Of a stretch of DNA of 46,049 nucleotides, positions 24,900 through 34,206 are shown piece after piece (within the stretch, counting starts at the first letter, position 1; each line of letters starts with the position of its first letter). This stretch comes from an uncultured Pirellulaceae bacterium (lineage in GTDB: Bacteria > Planctomycetota > Planctomycetia > Pirellulales > Pirellulaceae): contig CAKZVF010000172.1 of the NCBI GenBank assembly GCA_937921995.1, forward strand, positions 1-46,049. The letters run 5' to 3'. The notes under the pieces were generated by a model. It searched no databases, was not told where the DNA came from, and was given only the letters and a program-made list of their open reading frames with translations. The position numbers and the translations under genes were made by a program.

Positions 24900-25931
24900 C
24901 TACTCTGGGCAGACCAAGACTTTAAGATACGGCTGATCGGCTGCTTTTAATTTTGCGAACCAATCCGGCGCGTCGTCGATGTTGACTTGCGCTGTAATCA
25001 AGGGGCGGACTTGAATGTGGCCTTGGGCGATCGCGGAGAGCGCTTCGGGGTATTCGCCGTTGATGGCGCAGCTGCCAAACAAGGTCAATTCGCGTGTGAC
25101 AACCTTCTGCAACGGCATCGTCACCTCGGGTGACAGATTGCCTACTAACGTGACGGACGCCCCTTTGCGGACGCAGTCAACCGCCATGCCAACAGTGACG
25201 CTGGCCCCGACGACTTCGAAAGCATGATCGGCTCCGCCGTCGGTCAGGTCGATGACGGAGTTGACTGCATCATGTTGTTTTGAGTTGAAGGTGTCGGTCG
25301 CGCCCAATTGCTTGGCTAATGTCAATCGGCTGTCGTCGAGGTCAATCGCGATGATCTGGGAACAGCCTTTCCATTTGAGTGCTTGAATCACCAGCAGTCC
25401 GATCAAGCCTGAACCGATGACAACGGCGGTATCACCTTGTTTCACCTTGGAACGATTCACCGCGTGAACGGCGACGCCAACGGGTTCGGCAAAGGCCGCT
25501 TCTTCAAACGATAGTCCCTCTGGCAGTCGGTGACAGATGTGTGCAGGGCACGCGACGTGCTGGGAGAACGCACCGTCGCGATGGAATTCGTCGCACGAAA
25601 CGCCCATGACTTGCCGGTTGTCACAGAGGTTCACGCGTCCCTGGTTACAGTATTGGCAGTCGTTGCAAAACACGGTCGAATCAAACGTGACGCGATCTCC
25701 CACGCTCAGATCGCTAACGTCGGATCCGACCTGCACGATGACGCCGCTGGCTTCGTGCCCCATGACCACCGGCGGAATGCGACGGCCGCTGCTGCCGTCC
25801 ATGCCGTGGATGTCGCTACCGCAAATCCCACACGCTTTGACCTCAATCAGTACGTCGGATGCCGAGACTTCGGGAAGTGCTTTATCGACGACCTTGAACG
25901 TGGAAGGGCCAACAAGTTCCAGAGCTTTCAT
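24900..25931 (-). CDS. Zinc-dependent medium-chain alcohol dehydrogenase
   Basis: The 343-residue enzyme has both zinc sites of the medium-chain dehydrogenase family. The catalytic site is Cys37 in CGICGSDIH with GHE at 58-60, and the structural site is the four cysteines at 89, 92, 95 and 103 (FCNDCQYCNQGRVNLC). The coenzyme-binding turn is VVIGSGLIGLLVIQALK, followed by an Asp at the end of the next strand (IAIDLDD), which favours NAD over NADP. The overall pattern fits the polyol, threonine or galactitol-phosphate dehydrogenase branch, and the exact substrate cannot be assigned. It lies 57 bp downstream of the glycosyltransferase gene on the same strand and is convergent with ispD. Confidence 0.92.
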   Translation of the reverse strand: MKALELVGPSTFKVVDKALPEVSASDVLIEVKACGICGSDIHGMDGSSGRRIPPVVMGHEASGVIVQVGSDVSDLSVGDRVTFDSTVFCNDCQYCNQGRVNLCDNRQVMGVSCDEFHRDGAFSQHVACPAHICHRLPEGLSFEEAAFAEPVGVAVHAVNRSKVKQGDTAVVIGSGLIGLLVIQALKWKGCSQIIAIDLDDSRLTLAKQLGATDTFNSKQHDAVNSVIDLTDGGADHAFEVVGASVTVGMAVDCVRKGASVTLVGNLSPEVTMPLQKVVTRELTLFGSCAINGEYPEALSAIAQGHIQVRPLITAQVNIDDAPDWFAKLKAADQPYLKVLVCPE

Positions 25932-25988
25932 CGGGCGAGCCTAACGTTAAACATGCGTGGTGGATTTGATTGAAGGCAGCGGTGTCTT

Positions 25989-26735
25989 TTACTTTACTAA
26001 ACCAACGGCGATCTTGGACAGGTGCCAAAAGACTTGCAATCCCATCGCCAAGTTAGTCTTAGAAGCGCCCTTGGTGCGATCGACGAACGTGATCGGTATC
26101 TCGAGCATCTTAACGCCTTGGCGATGAAGTCGCCACAGGATCTCTTCGAGATAAGCATACCCTTCAGCCTCAATGCGATCCACTTCGATCGCTTCCAATG
26201 CCGCGCGGCGATAGACGCGAAACGCACCGCTGTTGTCGCGCGTCGGCAACCGCAGAAAGAGACGGGCAAAACCATTCACCAGCCGTGAAGACAGGTGCCG
26301 GAAAATGGGCCAACCCTCGATGGCTCCTCCTTCGATGTAACGGCTGCCAATGGCAACCCCGATGCCTTGGTTGGCTTCTTTAAGCATCGCATCGACCATC
26401 GTCCGCAAGCTTTCGGGCGCGTGACTGAAGTCGGCATCCATCGTCGCGATGAGATCAAAATCATGTTCCAGGGCAAAGCGAAAACCCTCGATCGTGGCGG
26501 ATCCCAATCCAAATTTTCCCGCACGATGAATGCACTGAAATGAAGCGTCGTTCGCCTCGCGCTCTCGACACCAGGTTCCCGTCCCGTCGGGCGAGTTGTC
26601 GTCGATGACCAGGATTTGCGTTTCCGGGATCAGGCGCTGCAATTGCTCGACCAGAACCGGCAAGTTTTCCTTTTCGTTATAGGTCGCAATGATCGTGAGC
26701 AGGCGACGGTCTGGCGGTTGCGGTGAGTCTGACAA
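25989..26735 (-). CDS. Polyprenol-phosphate mannosyltransferase-like GT2 enzyme
   Basis: The 248-residue protein belongs to glycosyltransferase family 2, dolichol-phosphate mannose synthase type, which loads a sugar from a nucleotide donor onto a polyprenyl phosphate. Visible signatures are IIATYNEKENLPVLV, LVIDDNSPDGTG, the DxD-type metal site MDADFSHAPE, RYIEGGAIEGWPIFRHLSSRLVN, and RDNSGAFRVYRRAALE. It lacks C-terminal membrane helices and is probably peripheral. The only plausible start is a TTG at 26735 (MSDSPQPPDRR), since no in-frame ATG lies near, so the exact N-terminus is uncertain. The next gene downstream on the strand is the zinc dehydrogenase. Confidence 0.93.
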   Translation of the reverse strand: MSDSPQPPDRRLLTIIATYNEKENLPVLVEQLQRLIPETQILVIDDNSPDGTGTWCREREANDASFQCIHRAGKFGLGSATIEGFRFALEHDFDLIATMDADFSHAPESLRTMVDAMLKEANQGIGVAIGSRYIEGGAIEGWPIFRHLSSRLVNGFARLFLRLPTRDNSGAFRVYRRAALEAIEVDRIEAEGYAYLEEILWRLHRQGVKMLEIPITFVDRTKGASKTNLAMGLQVFWHLSKIAVGLVK

Positions 26736-27019
26736 GTGCGGAATTCTTACCGGTTAAGGAAGGTGAAACGAGAATTTGCGTTGTTTGCGGGCGGTAGCGG
26801 GCGCTGATGCTGGGCCGCTGTTAAACAAGTTCGAATGTTAGGCGAAAGCGTGCGGAAATCGTTTAATCGGGTAAACAAATTTTTAAATCACTGGAAAGAA
26901 TGCTTCTCGTCAATCACACTCTAACAAGCTTTTCGTCGGGCCAAGATTCTCCAGTTAATCGAGAATCAAGACAACACAACTTCCATCGACAACCTAAGAA
27001 TTCGACCAAACGCAGCAAC

Positions 27020-29680
27020 ATGATGTACGACAACACGCGCGGCCACAAAACGGCCAACTCAGTACCTCGATTAATCCTCTGTCTCATCACGTTGGTGATG
27101 ATGGTAGGTCAGAATGTATCCAACGCTTCTGCCCAGTCAACGGTAGATCTTCAGAATGCCGTCTACCGCATGAACGCTTGGCTCGCCGGCAGTGATTATG
27201 CGGAAGGCTGGCGCAAGTACCTCCACCTGAATCTCTTGGACGCCCAAACTGCTCTTGGTGATCAAGCAGATCTGGCAACGTTGCAGAAAATCCACAGGCG
27301 ATTTGAAAGTAGCGTGGATGGTTTGGATACGGTTGAATTTCAAGACGTCAGAGTCGCCATCGAGCGACAGATTGACGGTTTAGGGCGCGTGACCGGAGCT
27401 GATTTGGCTTGGATGGCCAGTCAAGTCACCGATCAATACCGGCCGATCACGATTGACGATCTTGAACGCGCTCGCGATGAAGCGGTTTACGAACTTCGGT
27501 TGTTGAAAAAGTACTATCGCAAAACACTCAGCAGTCGCATTCGCGCCAACCTGTTTTACGATCTTCAGTTGAACGAACAAATTGAAGAATTGGATGCTTT
27601 GGAATTTGAATTGCCGCCTGAAATTTCAGTCGGAAAGACGACCTCACAGATTCGCGATGAACGCAAATTGCTTCAAGAGGTCCAGGAACAGATCGACGCT
27701 ATGCCCAGTCGCAGCGACGCAGACGAAGACCAAGCGCCTGGGCCTGACGATGACCTGGTGCTTCCGCCGGAACCTGATACCGGTGAAACTTCGCTCGAAG
27801 AGCTAAAGGAAAAGAAACGACGTATCCAAAAACGCATCGACGAACTCAAAGAAATGCGTTTGGAGTTGGCAGAGAAAGACCGCGGCCGCGTCGAAACGCG
27901 CAGGACTGTTTTACGCCGGTTGGCCAAATTCAATTCGGGTTACAAAAGCGTTGCCGAAAAACGTTTTGATCCCTATTTTCTTTCGGCGGCGTTGGTTGCC
28001 GAACGCTTCAATTTTCTGTACTTCTACGGTACCGACGACAACCTTCAGGAAGAGTATTTAAGACGCGCCAAGGCGCTGGAGGAGACGCTTTCTGCGTCCG
28101 CTGATATGTCAGATCGAACGTCGCATGCGGAACTTGGGAAGCTGGTTCAATGGTTTGAAAGTGCGAATCAGTTGCCGCATTTGGTGTCTGCGGTGCGGGC
28201 GCGCTTTTCGAACCCGAACACCTATTTTTCTGTTTCCTCAAATATGATCAATCAGATTGCTGGGCAGGACGTTTCTCAGCGCCAGCGGGTCAAACAGACG
28301 ATTTTTGGCCGCATCGTGCGTGGCGTCGCCAATGTTAACGGCAACGTTAGCGTTCAATTGAATCCGGATCCCTATCAAGCGAACGTCACGATCCAGTTGA
28401 TCGGCGCGATCACATCGCAGACCTATACGCGCGAGCGGAAGTTTCGAATCGACGTTTCTGCCAACGGAAGCTACAGCGGACGTCGGGACGTATTTGCGAA
28501 CGTCGGTGGATTCTACGCTGAACTTGCTGAAGTGAACGCGTGTATCTTTTCCAGCTACGGCGGCATCAATTCGAATATCGGACTGGTGCAAAAGCTGGCC
28601 AGGAAGAGCTTTGACAAAACCAAACCAAAGGCGGACACCGAGTCTTCTCGCCGTACGCGCGGAGAGATCGCGGAGATGTTCGAGGAGCAAACCGACGAGG
28701 CATTGGCTGCCGGTCGCAAGCAATTCGACAAACTTCAGGAAAAGATGATCGACAAGCAATCCTTGGTACCGGCCGCGTATTGGCGGACTTACGGTGATCG
28801 CGTTGAGATCGTCGCGACCAAGCAGAACCAGGGAAGCCTTGCGGCTGCCAAGCCCGCGATGAGCTACGGGCCCAGTCGCGATGTTCAAGCCAAGATCCAT
28901 GAAACGATGTTATCGAATTACTTGGACCCGATTTTTGCTGGGAAAACGTTTACCAATAAAGAACTGGAAGAAGAAGCGATCAAGCGATTCAACCTTCCGC
29001 CAACGCCGGCAGATCCCCAAGAAGACGGGGAAGCGGATGAAGACGCTGACGAAGAGTTCAGCATTACTTTCTCGCGGGTGAGGCCGATTCAGATTGAGTT
29101 TGATGACAATCGTTTGGCGGTTACGGTGACGGGCGTGCGGTTTGCTCAAGAGGGCAGGGCAATTCGTGCTGGATTGAGGTTTCGCGTGCAGTTCAAGTTT
29201 GAAAACGTCAATGGCCAATTGGAGCTGCGGCGGGATGGGCCAGCGGAAATTGACTACTTAGATCCGGATAAGAAGGACGCGAAATTGGTCGCGTTTCGTT
29301 CTTTGATTGAGAAGAAGCTGAATGAAGGGTTGAAGGACGATGATGGACTGCCAATTCCTCAGAACTTGATCCCGGTGGATCAGCTGGAAAACGCAGAACT
29401 GGCGGAGAGGCTTTTGCTTTCCCAGCTGCGTTTCGAAGATGGTTGGGCTTACATCGGATGGGAATACTCTCAAGCGGGCTATCAGATGATGCCGGTGGAC
29501 GTACCGGCGATCGTTTATTCGCCTATGGAGTCTGAAGTGCAGCCTGCGATGGAAATGGTCATTGAACCGAAGAGTGTGATGGAATTCGATACCGGCGGTG
29601 GAGCGGTGATTGAGGGATCAGTTATCGAAGGGACAATAATTGAGGGGGACGTTCTTCAAGGACAGATCATTATTGAGTGA
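27020..29680 (+). CDS. Large secreted protein of unknown function with Ile-Glu-Gly repeat tail
   Basis: The 886-residue product is read from the ATG at 27020, which opens a signal peptide (MMYDNTRGHKTANSVPRLI, hydrophobic stretch, ASAQ). A further 40 codons are open upstream but not signal-like. Residues about 130-290 are helical and highly charged with an acidic Pro-rich break (DEDQAPGPDDDLVLPPEP) and a coiled coil (EELKEKKRRIQKRIDELKE). The middle third holds beta-rich sequence (NGNVSVQLNPDPYQANVTIQ). A second region near 690-800 again looks beta-rich. The final 25 residues repeat a five-residue pattern: VIEGS, VIEGT, IIEGD, VLQGQ. No known domain was recognised. An envelope role is inferred from the signal only. 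Confidence 0.85.
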   Translation: MMYDNTRGHKTANSVPRLILCLITLVMMVGQNVSNASAQSTVDLQNAVYRMNAWLAGSDYAEGWRKYLHLNLLDAQTALGDQADLATLQKIHRRFESSVDGLDTVEFQDVRVAIERQIDGLGRVTGADLAWMASQVTDQYRPITIDDLERARDEAVYELRLLKKYYRKTLSSRIRANLFYDLQLNEQIEELDALEFELPPEISVGKTTSQIRDERKLLQEVQEQIDAMPSRSDADEDQAPGPDDDLVLPPEPDTGETSLEELKEKKRRIQKRIDELKEMRLELAEKDRGRVETRRTVLRRLAKFNSGYKSVAEKRFDPYFLSAALVAERFNFLYFYGTDDNLQEEYLRRAKALEETLSASADMSDRTSHAELGKLVQWFESANQLPHLVSAVRARFSNPNTYFSVSSNMINQIAGQDVSQRQRVKQTIFGRIVRGVANVNGNVSVQLNPDPYQANVTIQLIGAITSQTYTRERKFRIDVSANGSYSGRRDVFANVGGFYAELAEVNACIFSSYGGINSNIGLVQKLARKSFDKTKPKADTESSRRTRGEIAEMFEEQTDEALAAGRKQFDKLQEKMIDKQSLVPAAYWRTYGDRVEIVATKQNQGSLAAAKPAMSYGPSRDVQAKIHETMLSNYLDPIFAGKTFTNKELEEEAIKRFNLPPTPADPQEDGEADEDADEEFSITFSRVRPIQIEFDDNRLAVTVTGVRFAQEGRAIRAGLRFRVQFKFENVNGQLELRRDGPAEIDYLDPDKKDAKLVAFRSLIEKKLNEGLKDDDGLPIPQNLIPVDQLENAELAERLLLSQLRFEDGWAYIGWEYSQAGYQMMPVDVPAIVYSPMESEVQPAMEMVIEPKSVMEFDTGGGAVIEGSVIEGTIIEGDVLQGQIIIE

Positions 29681-29720
29681 TGGTTTGTGGGGAGCGGGCG
29701 GTACTTAGTCTCCGGTTTTT

Positions 29721-29820
29721 AATTTCTTATCTCGGATTTCCAATTTCGGATTTCTAATTTCGGATTTCCAATTTCGGATTTCCAATCTTGGATTTTCAAT
29801 CTTGGATTTCGAAATTTGAA
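29721..29820. repeat. Tandem array of a 14-bp unit
   Basis: About six to seven imperfect copies of AATTTCGGATTTCC (some with CTTGG for TTCGG) lie head to tail between the stop of the 886-aa protein gene and the terminator of the YTV gene. There are no spacers, so it is not a CRISPR array. Confidence 0.9.
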
Positions 29821-29907
29821 ATGCCAAATACGAAATTCTTCAACCGACGCAGCTGATTTGAAATTTGCATCGGCAAATGATATTGCGATTACAACGCAAC
29901 GGCGCAT

Positions 29908-29944
29908 AAAAAAAAGCGGTTGGACCTAATGATGGTCCAACCGC
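29908..29944 (-). terminator. Terminator of the YTV protein gene
   Basis: GCGGTTGGACC pairs perfectly with GGTCCAACCGC and is followed by eight T on the minus strand, 44 bp after the stop codon of the gene ending at 29988. Confidence 0.95.
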
Positions 29945-29987
29945 CAATATCTCTCAGACTAAAAGTCTGTTTTTTAAGCGTTTAAGC

Positions 29988-32126
29988 TTAGTTGCAGCAT
30001 CCGCAAGAAGGAGCAGGTGCAGCACATCCGCAACCAGCAGACTTAGCTTTGCAACCGCAACCTGAGAACAGGCTACGAAGCTTAGCAGCCAATGCCTTAA
30101 GTGGACCGTTTCCACCGCATCCGCCACCACCTAGTAGTCCGCCACCAGCACCGCCACCGCAAGAACCGGCACCAGCACCTGCGAATCCGCCATCAGCGAA
30201 TCCACCAGCACCACCGAATCCACCAGCACCACCGAATCCGCCATCAGCGAATCCACCAGCACCTGCGAATCCACCGTCAGCGAATCCACCAGATACCATT
30301 CCGCCGTCAACGATTCCGCCATCAGCGAATCCGCCCATGTCTCCACCGCCGATTGCGTTTCCGCAAGCGTCGTAAGAAACAGCTGGAGCAGCTTGAACAG
30401 TTACAGGAACTTGCTCAGTAATTGTGCGTGGAACGTTAACAGTTACAGTGTAAGGCTCTTGTGAAGTAACAACTCGTGCACGACGCTCTGTTCGCATTTC
30501 AGTTACCTGACGAGTAGTCTGGTAAGGAACTTGGCGAGTGCGAGTCTCTTGACGAGTCTTAGTTACTGTGTAAGGAACCTGACGCTGCTTAGTTACCTGG
30601 AAAGGAACTTGGCGAGTGCGAGTTTCGCTAACCATGCGAGTCTTAGTTGTTGGAACTTGACGCGTACGAGTCTCACAAACCATCTTTGTGGTTGTGTAAG
30701 GAATCTGACGTGTCTTAGTTTCGCAAACCATGCGAGTTGAAGTTACAGGAACTTGGCGAGTCTTAGTTTCGCAAACCATGCGAGTGGTCTGGACTGGAAC
30801 TTGCTTAGATCGTGTTTCACGAACAGTTCGTGTAACGGTGTAGTTCTCAACGCGGCTCTTAGGCTCGCAAACCATACGAGTCACTGTGTAAGGAACTTGC
30901 TTAGTTACAGGCTCACAAACAAACTTAGTTACAGTGTAAGGAACTTGACGTGAGCGAGTTTCGCTACGAGATCCAGTTACTGTGTAAGGAACCTGAGAAG
31001 CAACCTTCTCACATGTGTAGCTAGTTACTGTGTAAGGAACTTGCTTGCAACGCTTCTCACAACGAGTCTTGTTTACAACAACTTGCTTGGTTTCGCATGA
31101 TGGAACCCAAACTTTTTTGCAGACAGTTTTGTCTGGAGTCTTGCAAGTGATAGTCTGGCACTTAGGTGGGCAAGTCACGGTGCAACCGTTAGCAGTTGTG
31201 TGTGATCCGCCGCCAGTTTGTACCTGACGTGTGTAAGACTGACCAGGAATAACTTCCTGCTTAGTTACGTAGCTTCCGCCTTGAACCTGAACGTTCTTAG
31301 TTTCTGTGTAAGGAACAGAAACAGTGTAGCTCTCAGTTCGGTAGCGAGTGCTTGTGACAGGCTTACGGACTGTGTTGTAAACAGTTCGCATACGAGTCTC
31401 AGTTGTTGGAACCTGAACAGTGTAGTTCTCTGTACGAGTACGAGTTTCTGTGACAGGACGCTTAACGTGAGTAGTCACGGTGCGTGTACGTGTCTCAGTA
31501 ACAGGACGCTGTACTGTGTAGTTGATTGTACGCTGCTTAGTTTCAGTGACAGGCTTACATACTGTGTAGTTAACAGTCTTGTAAGTTGTCTCTGTAACTG
31601 GACGCTGAACTTTGTAGCTCTCGGTCTTCATGACAGTGGTTGTCACTGGACGCTGAACTTGGTAGTTCTCTGTGCGTACGTGGTTAGTAACAACTGGCTT
31701 CTGAACAGTGTAGTTTTGTGCAACCATGACAGTCTCTGTTACCGGACGTTGAACTGTGTAGTTCTCAGTACGGGTTGCAGTTTCTGTGTAGTTCTCTGTT
31801 CGGTAGGCAGTCTCTGTGTAAGGAACAGAAACTGTGTAGTTTTCTGTTCGCATCTTTGTTTCGCAAACATTGCGAGTCACTGGAACCTGAACGTTATCAT
31901 AAACAGTGTTTGATACAGTTCGGTACTTTGTGACTTGCTGTTGTTCGTTAACAACACGTGATACAGTCTTCATGACTGTGTAGCTGCATCCGCATCCTGA
32001 AGCAGGAGCAGCAGCACCAACAGTGTCGTAGCTTGCGCCACCACAACATTGGCCCCAGCTGATGCTGGCAGACATAACTGCGGCAGCAAAAGCTGCTGAA
32101 GTTAGTAGGCTTTTAACCAATTTCAT
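29988..32126 (-). CDS. Secreted YTV-repeat protein with cysteine-rich ends
   Basis: The 712-residue product starts at the ATG at 32126 (MKLVKSLLTSAAFAAAVMSA), with GGAGAG upstream; the longer open frame is ignored. After the signal peptide come Cys-rich residues (GQCCGGASY, SGCGCSY). Next are about 30 short repeats of the form R-T-E-N-Y-T-V-x-x-P-V-T-E-T and R-Q-V-P-Y-T-V-T, with a Cys-containing variant (MVCETKTRQVP) in the second half and a Cys-rich break near residue 350 (CPPKCQTITCKTPDKTVCKK). A Gly/Ala/Phe-rich stretch and a Cys-Gly tail (SGCGCKAKSAGCGCAAPAPSCGCCN in parts) close it. YTV domains are known from planctomycetes and linked to their proteinaceous wall. Disulfide cross-linking is inferred. 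The repeat codons look uniform (GTT, ACT, CGT), as in a highly expressed gene. Confidence 0.93.
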   Translation of the reverse strand: MKLVKSLLTSAAFAAAVMSASISWGQCCGGASYDTVGAAAPASGCGCSYTVMKTVSRVVNEQQQVTKYRTVSNTVYDNVQVPVTRNVCETKMRTENYTVSVPYTETAYRTENYTETATRTENYTVQRPVTETVMVAQNYTVQKPVVTNHVRTENYQVQRPVTTTVMKTESYKVQRPVTETTYKTVNYTVCKPVTETKQRTINYTVQRPVTETRTRTVTTHVKRPVTETRTRTENYTVQVPTTETRMRTVYNTVRKPVTSTRYRTESYTVSVPYTETKNVQVQGGSYVTKQEVIPGQSYTRQVQTGGGSHTTANGCTVTCPPKCQTITCKTPDKTVCKKVWVPSCETKQVVVNKTRCEKRCKQVPYTVTSYTCEKVASQVPYTVTGSRSETRSRQVPYTVTKFVCEPVTKQVPYTVTRMVCEPKSRVENYTVTRTVRETRSKQVPVQTTRMVCETKTRQVPVTSTRMVCETKTRQIPYTTTKMVCETRTRQVPTTKTRMVSETRTRQVPFQVTKQRQVPYTVTKTRQETRTRQVPYQTTRQVTEMRTERRARVVTSQEPYTVTVNVPRTITEQVPVTVQAAPAVSYDACGNAIGGGDMGGFADGGIVDGGMVSGGFADGGFAGAGGFADGGFGGAGGFGGAGGFADGGFAGAGAGSCGGGAGGGLLGGGGCGGNGPLKALAAKLRSLFSGCGCKAKSAGCGCAAPAPSCGCCN

Positions 32127-32834
32127 CTTAACTCTCCAAAAATCTGACGTTTCAAAACATGGAGGCGGCATCTGGTCTGACGAAACCATTCGCCATGCCC
32201 ACCATTCGCAAAGGAATCCTCTCTTTCGCGATCACGGCCCCACAAACGACCGCAACTTCACCAGAGTGAGTGTGACCGGGCAAATTTCGCCCGCCCGGTT
32301 TGGAATAGTCCTCCCAATGTTGGAAAGATCGGAGTCTTGGGGCCTCTGGGTTAGCTGGATAGTTGTGCTTGAATGAGAAAAAGGTAAATCGTAGGTAAGA
32401 TGTTCTGGTTATGCTGATAGTGTCTTGTGCATCGCCGGATGGGATCAAGCAAAGACGGAGATTGAGCCTTTTTCGACGGGGTAAGCTCTGCGTCCTGCTA
32501 CTCAGCGATAGCGCAGAATTCGCCGGAAATGCGCTTTTGCATGACTCGGCAGTCTACTAGTATCAGGAAATAATCTTCGACAAACCAAAACAAGCTGGCT
32601 GTTGATGCATTTCAATGATGCCATCAGCCGTTTAGGCGATAGGATTCTGTTGATTTACCAAACAATTTGAGATTAACGACGCAGGATGAGCACTCTTGCC
32701 CGTCCAGGCTTCTCGATGACCGCCATCGCATGTTTTTTTCCAGTCCCAACTTTTGAGCTTTACTTGCATTCAGTTGAAATTTGGAACCTACTTAGAAACT
32801 GAATAAGACAAATATAAAAAACAAAAACCAAGCC
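32127..32834. other. Divergent intergenic region with dispersed element B
   Basis: About 700 bp between the YTV gene and rex. It holds one copy of dispersed element B (32673-32716). The frames present lack ribosome-binding sites and known domains. Promoters for both neighbours must lie here, but none was identified with confidence. Confidence 0.45.
32673..32716. repeat. Dispersed element B, copy 1
   Basis: Begins TTAACGACGCAGGATGAG and continues with CACTCTTGCCCGTCCAGG and TTCTCGAT. About 41 of 46 positions match the copy at 43123-43168. The centre (GGATG..GCACTCTTGCCCGTCC) is an imperfect palindrome. Confidence 0.85.
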
Positions 32835-33506
32835 TTGAGTATCCTTTCCCAAAATTCTGAAGACGACAAAGAACCCGTCGTGCCCAAAGCGGTCATCTCA
32901 CGGCTGAGTCTTTACCTGCGCGAACTCCAACATTTGATTCGCGATGACCAGCAAACCATCAGTTCCAGCAAGCTTGGGCGAGTCCTTGGGTTCACCGCGG
33001 CTCAAGTGAGAAAGGACTTCGCGTACTTTGGCCAATTCGGCTATCCAGGCATTGGCTACCGCTGCGAGGAGCTGATTGGTCAGATTAAAAAGATCCTGGG
33101 CACCGATCGGATCTGGCCGGTAGTGCTTGTGGGATGCGGAAACATGGGCCAAGCCTTATTGGGTTACCGAGGTTTTGAAAAGCAGGGCTTTCATGTGGTT
33201 GCGGCGGTTGATGTGGACCCCAAGGTCATCGGCAAGCAGTTCCACGGGTTGACTGTCGCCCACATCGACACGCTCAGCACCATCGTGATCCAGCAGAATG
33301 TTAGCGTTGCAATTCTGGCAGTCCCGGCCAAGGCGGCTCATGAGGCGGCCGAGTTGATCGTCAAATCTGGAATCAATGGTATTTTGAACTTTGCTCCCGC
33401 CACTTTAAATGTTCCCAAAACGGTCAGCACCGTAGAGGTTGATTTGGCGATGGAGCTGGAACAGCTGGCGTTCTCGGTGTACCAAAATCAAGACGATTCA
33501 AATTGA
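32835..33506 (+). CDS. rex: Redox-sensing transcriptional repressor Rex
   Basis: Rex is a homodimeric repressor that senses the NADH/NAD ratio and controls fermentation and respiration genes. The 223-residue protein has the N-terminal winged-helix domain (VVPKAVISRLSLYLRELQHL, SSKLGRVLGFTAAQVRKDFAYFGQFGYPGIGY) and the Rossmann NADH domain (VVLVGCGNMGQALLGY, AAVDVDPKVIG), then ILAVPAKAAHEAAELIV and a C-terminal helix that swaps between subunits. The start is probably the TTG at 32835, with a GTG at 32880 as an alternative; there is no ATG in range. No clear Rex operator was found nearby. It is monocistronic and followed by a tRNA gene. Confidence 0.95.
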   Translation: MSILSQNSEDDKEPVVPKAVISRLSLYLRELQHLIRDDQQTISSSKLGRVLGFTAAQVRKDFAYFGQFGYPGIGYRCEELIGQIKKILGTDRIWPVVLVGCGNMGQALLGYRGFEKQGFHVVAAVDVDPKVIGKQFHGLTVAHIDTLSTIVIQQNVSVAILAVPAKAAHEAAELIVKSGINGILNFAPATLNVPKTVSTVEVDLAMELEQLAFSVYQNQDDSN

Positions 33507-34206
33507 TGGCTGACCCAAATCGCTGATTGACACCAAAATTGACAACAACAAAAGCGGTCTTGGAACACGATTGAGCCCGTTTTTCGTTGGAGATGGCGAG
33601 GCCAGAGGCTGAAATCCTTCAAATCCTTTAAAAAAATTATCAAACACCTATTTTGACCGAGGCGGATATTTGTTAAAAATAGCCGCAGAAGATTATTGCC
33701 TGATAGTGTAATGGTAGCACTCCGGTTTTTGGTACCGTCAGTCTAGGTTCGAATCCTAGTCGGGCAATTTCTTCTTCTTTAATAAGCACACCTTCGTCTT
33801 CCATCCTGTGCTCTTTTGCTGACGATCAACGCCAGTCTTTTGTGGCAATTTTATTGCGGCAAGCAATGTGTCCAATGGATGTCGGGCTGCCCCTGCAAGT
33901 CCTCTGCTACCAAGATTTGACGAACTAACAGCCTACGCAAACGATTCGAGCGGAACTTTTTGCGGGGTAATTCGTGTCAAAATTCCCGAAGGGTAAGTTC
34001 CTTTCACCGCTATGAGAACTGAAACCGTATGTTGAGAGCCATCTGAAAGTTCAATTTCGTGTTGCGTTTCCCGACTCGCAATAACAAACCCGAGCGTTTT
34101 GTTCCTATTCATTTCAAATTTTGGGTTCGCGGTTGTTCGCGGTTTTGAAGATGCGAGTCAGAGGATGCGTTTTTGCAATTGCACGTCTGCCGAAAATGGA
34201 GAGCCA
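33507..34206. other. Intergenic region containing a tRNA gene
   Basis: Besides tRNA-Gln at 33697-33767 nothing could be supported. The stretch 33768-34206 is without gene or repeat; an open frame that continues into the DUF1573 gene from 34099 is not used as coding. Confidence 0.45.
33697..33767 (+). tRNA. tRNA-Gln (anticodon TTG)
   Basis: A 71-nt cloverleaf: acceptor TGCCTGA pairs with TCGGGCA (one G-U pair); D arm GTGT/GCAC with AATGGTA loop; anticodon loop TTTTGGT giving TTG; T arm CTAGG-TTCGAAT-CCTAG. The outermost anticodon-stem pair (C27-T43) is mismatched. The 3' CCA is not encoded. Confidence 0.96.

Noticed and set aside
30101..31913. Ser/Leu/Asn-rich and His/Arg-rich plus-strand frames
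   Set aside because: They are antisense to the YTV repeats and Gly-rich tail, and their periodic composition comes from that gene.
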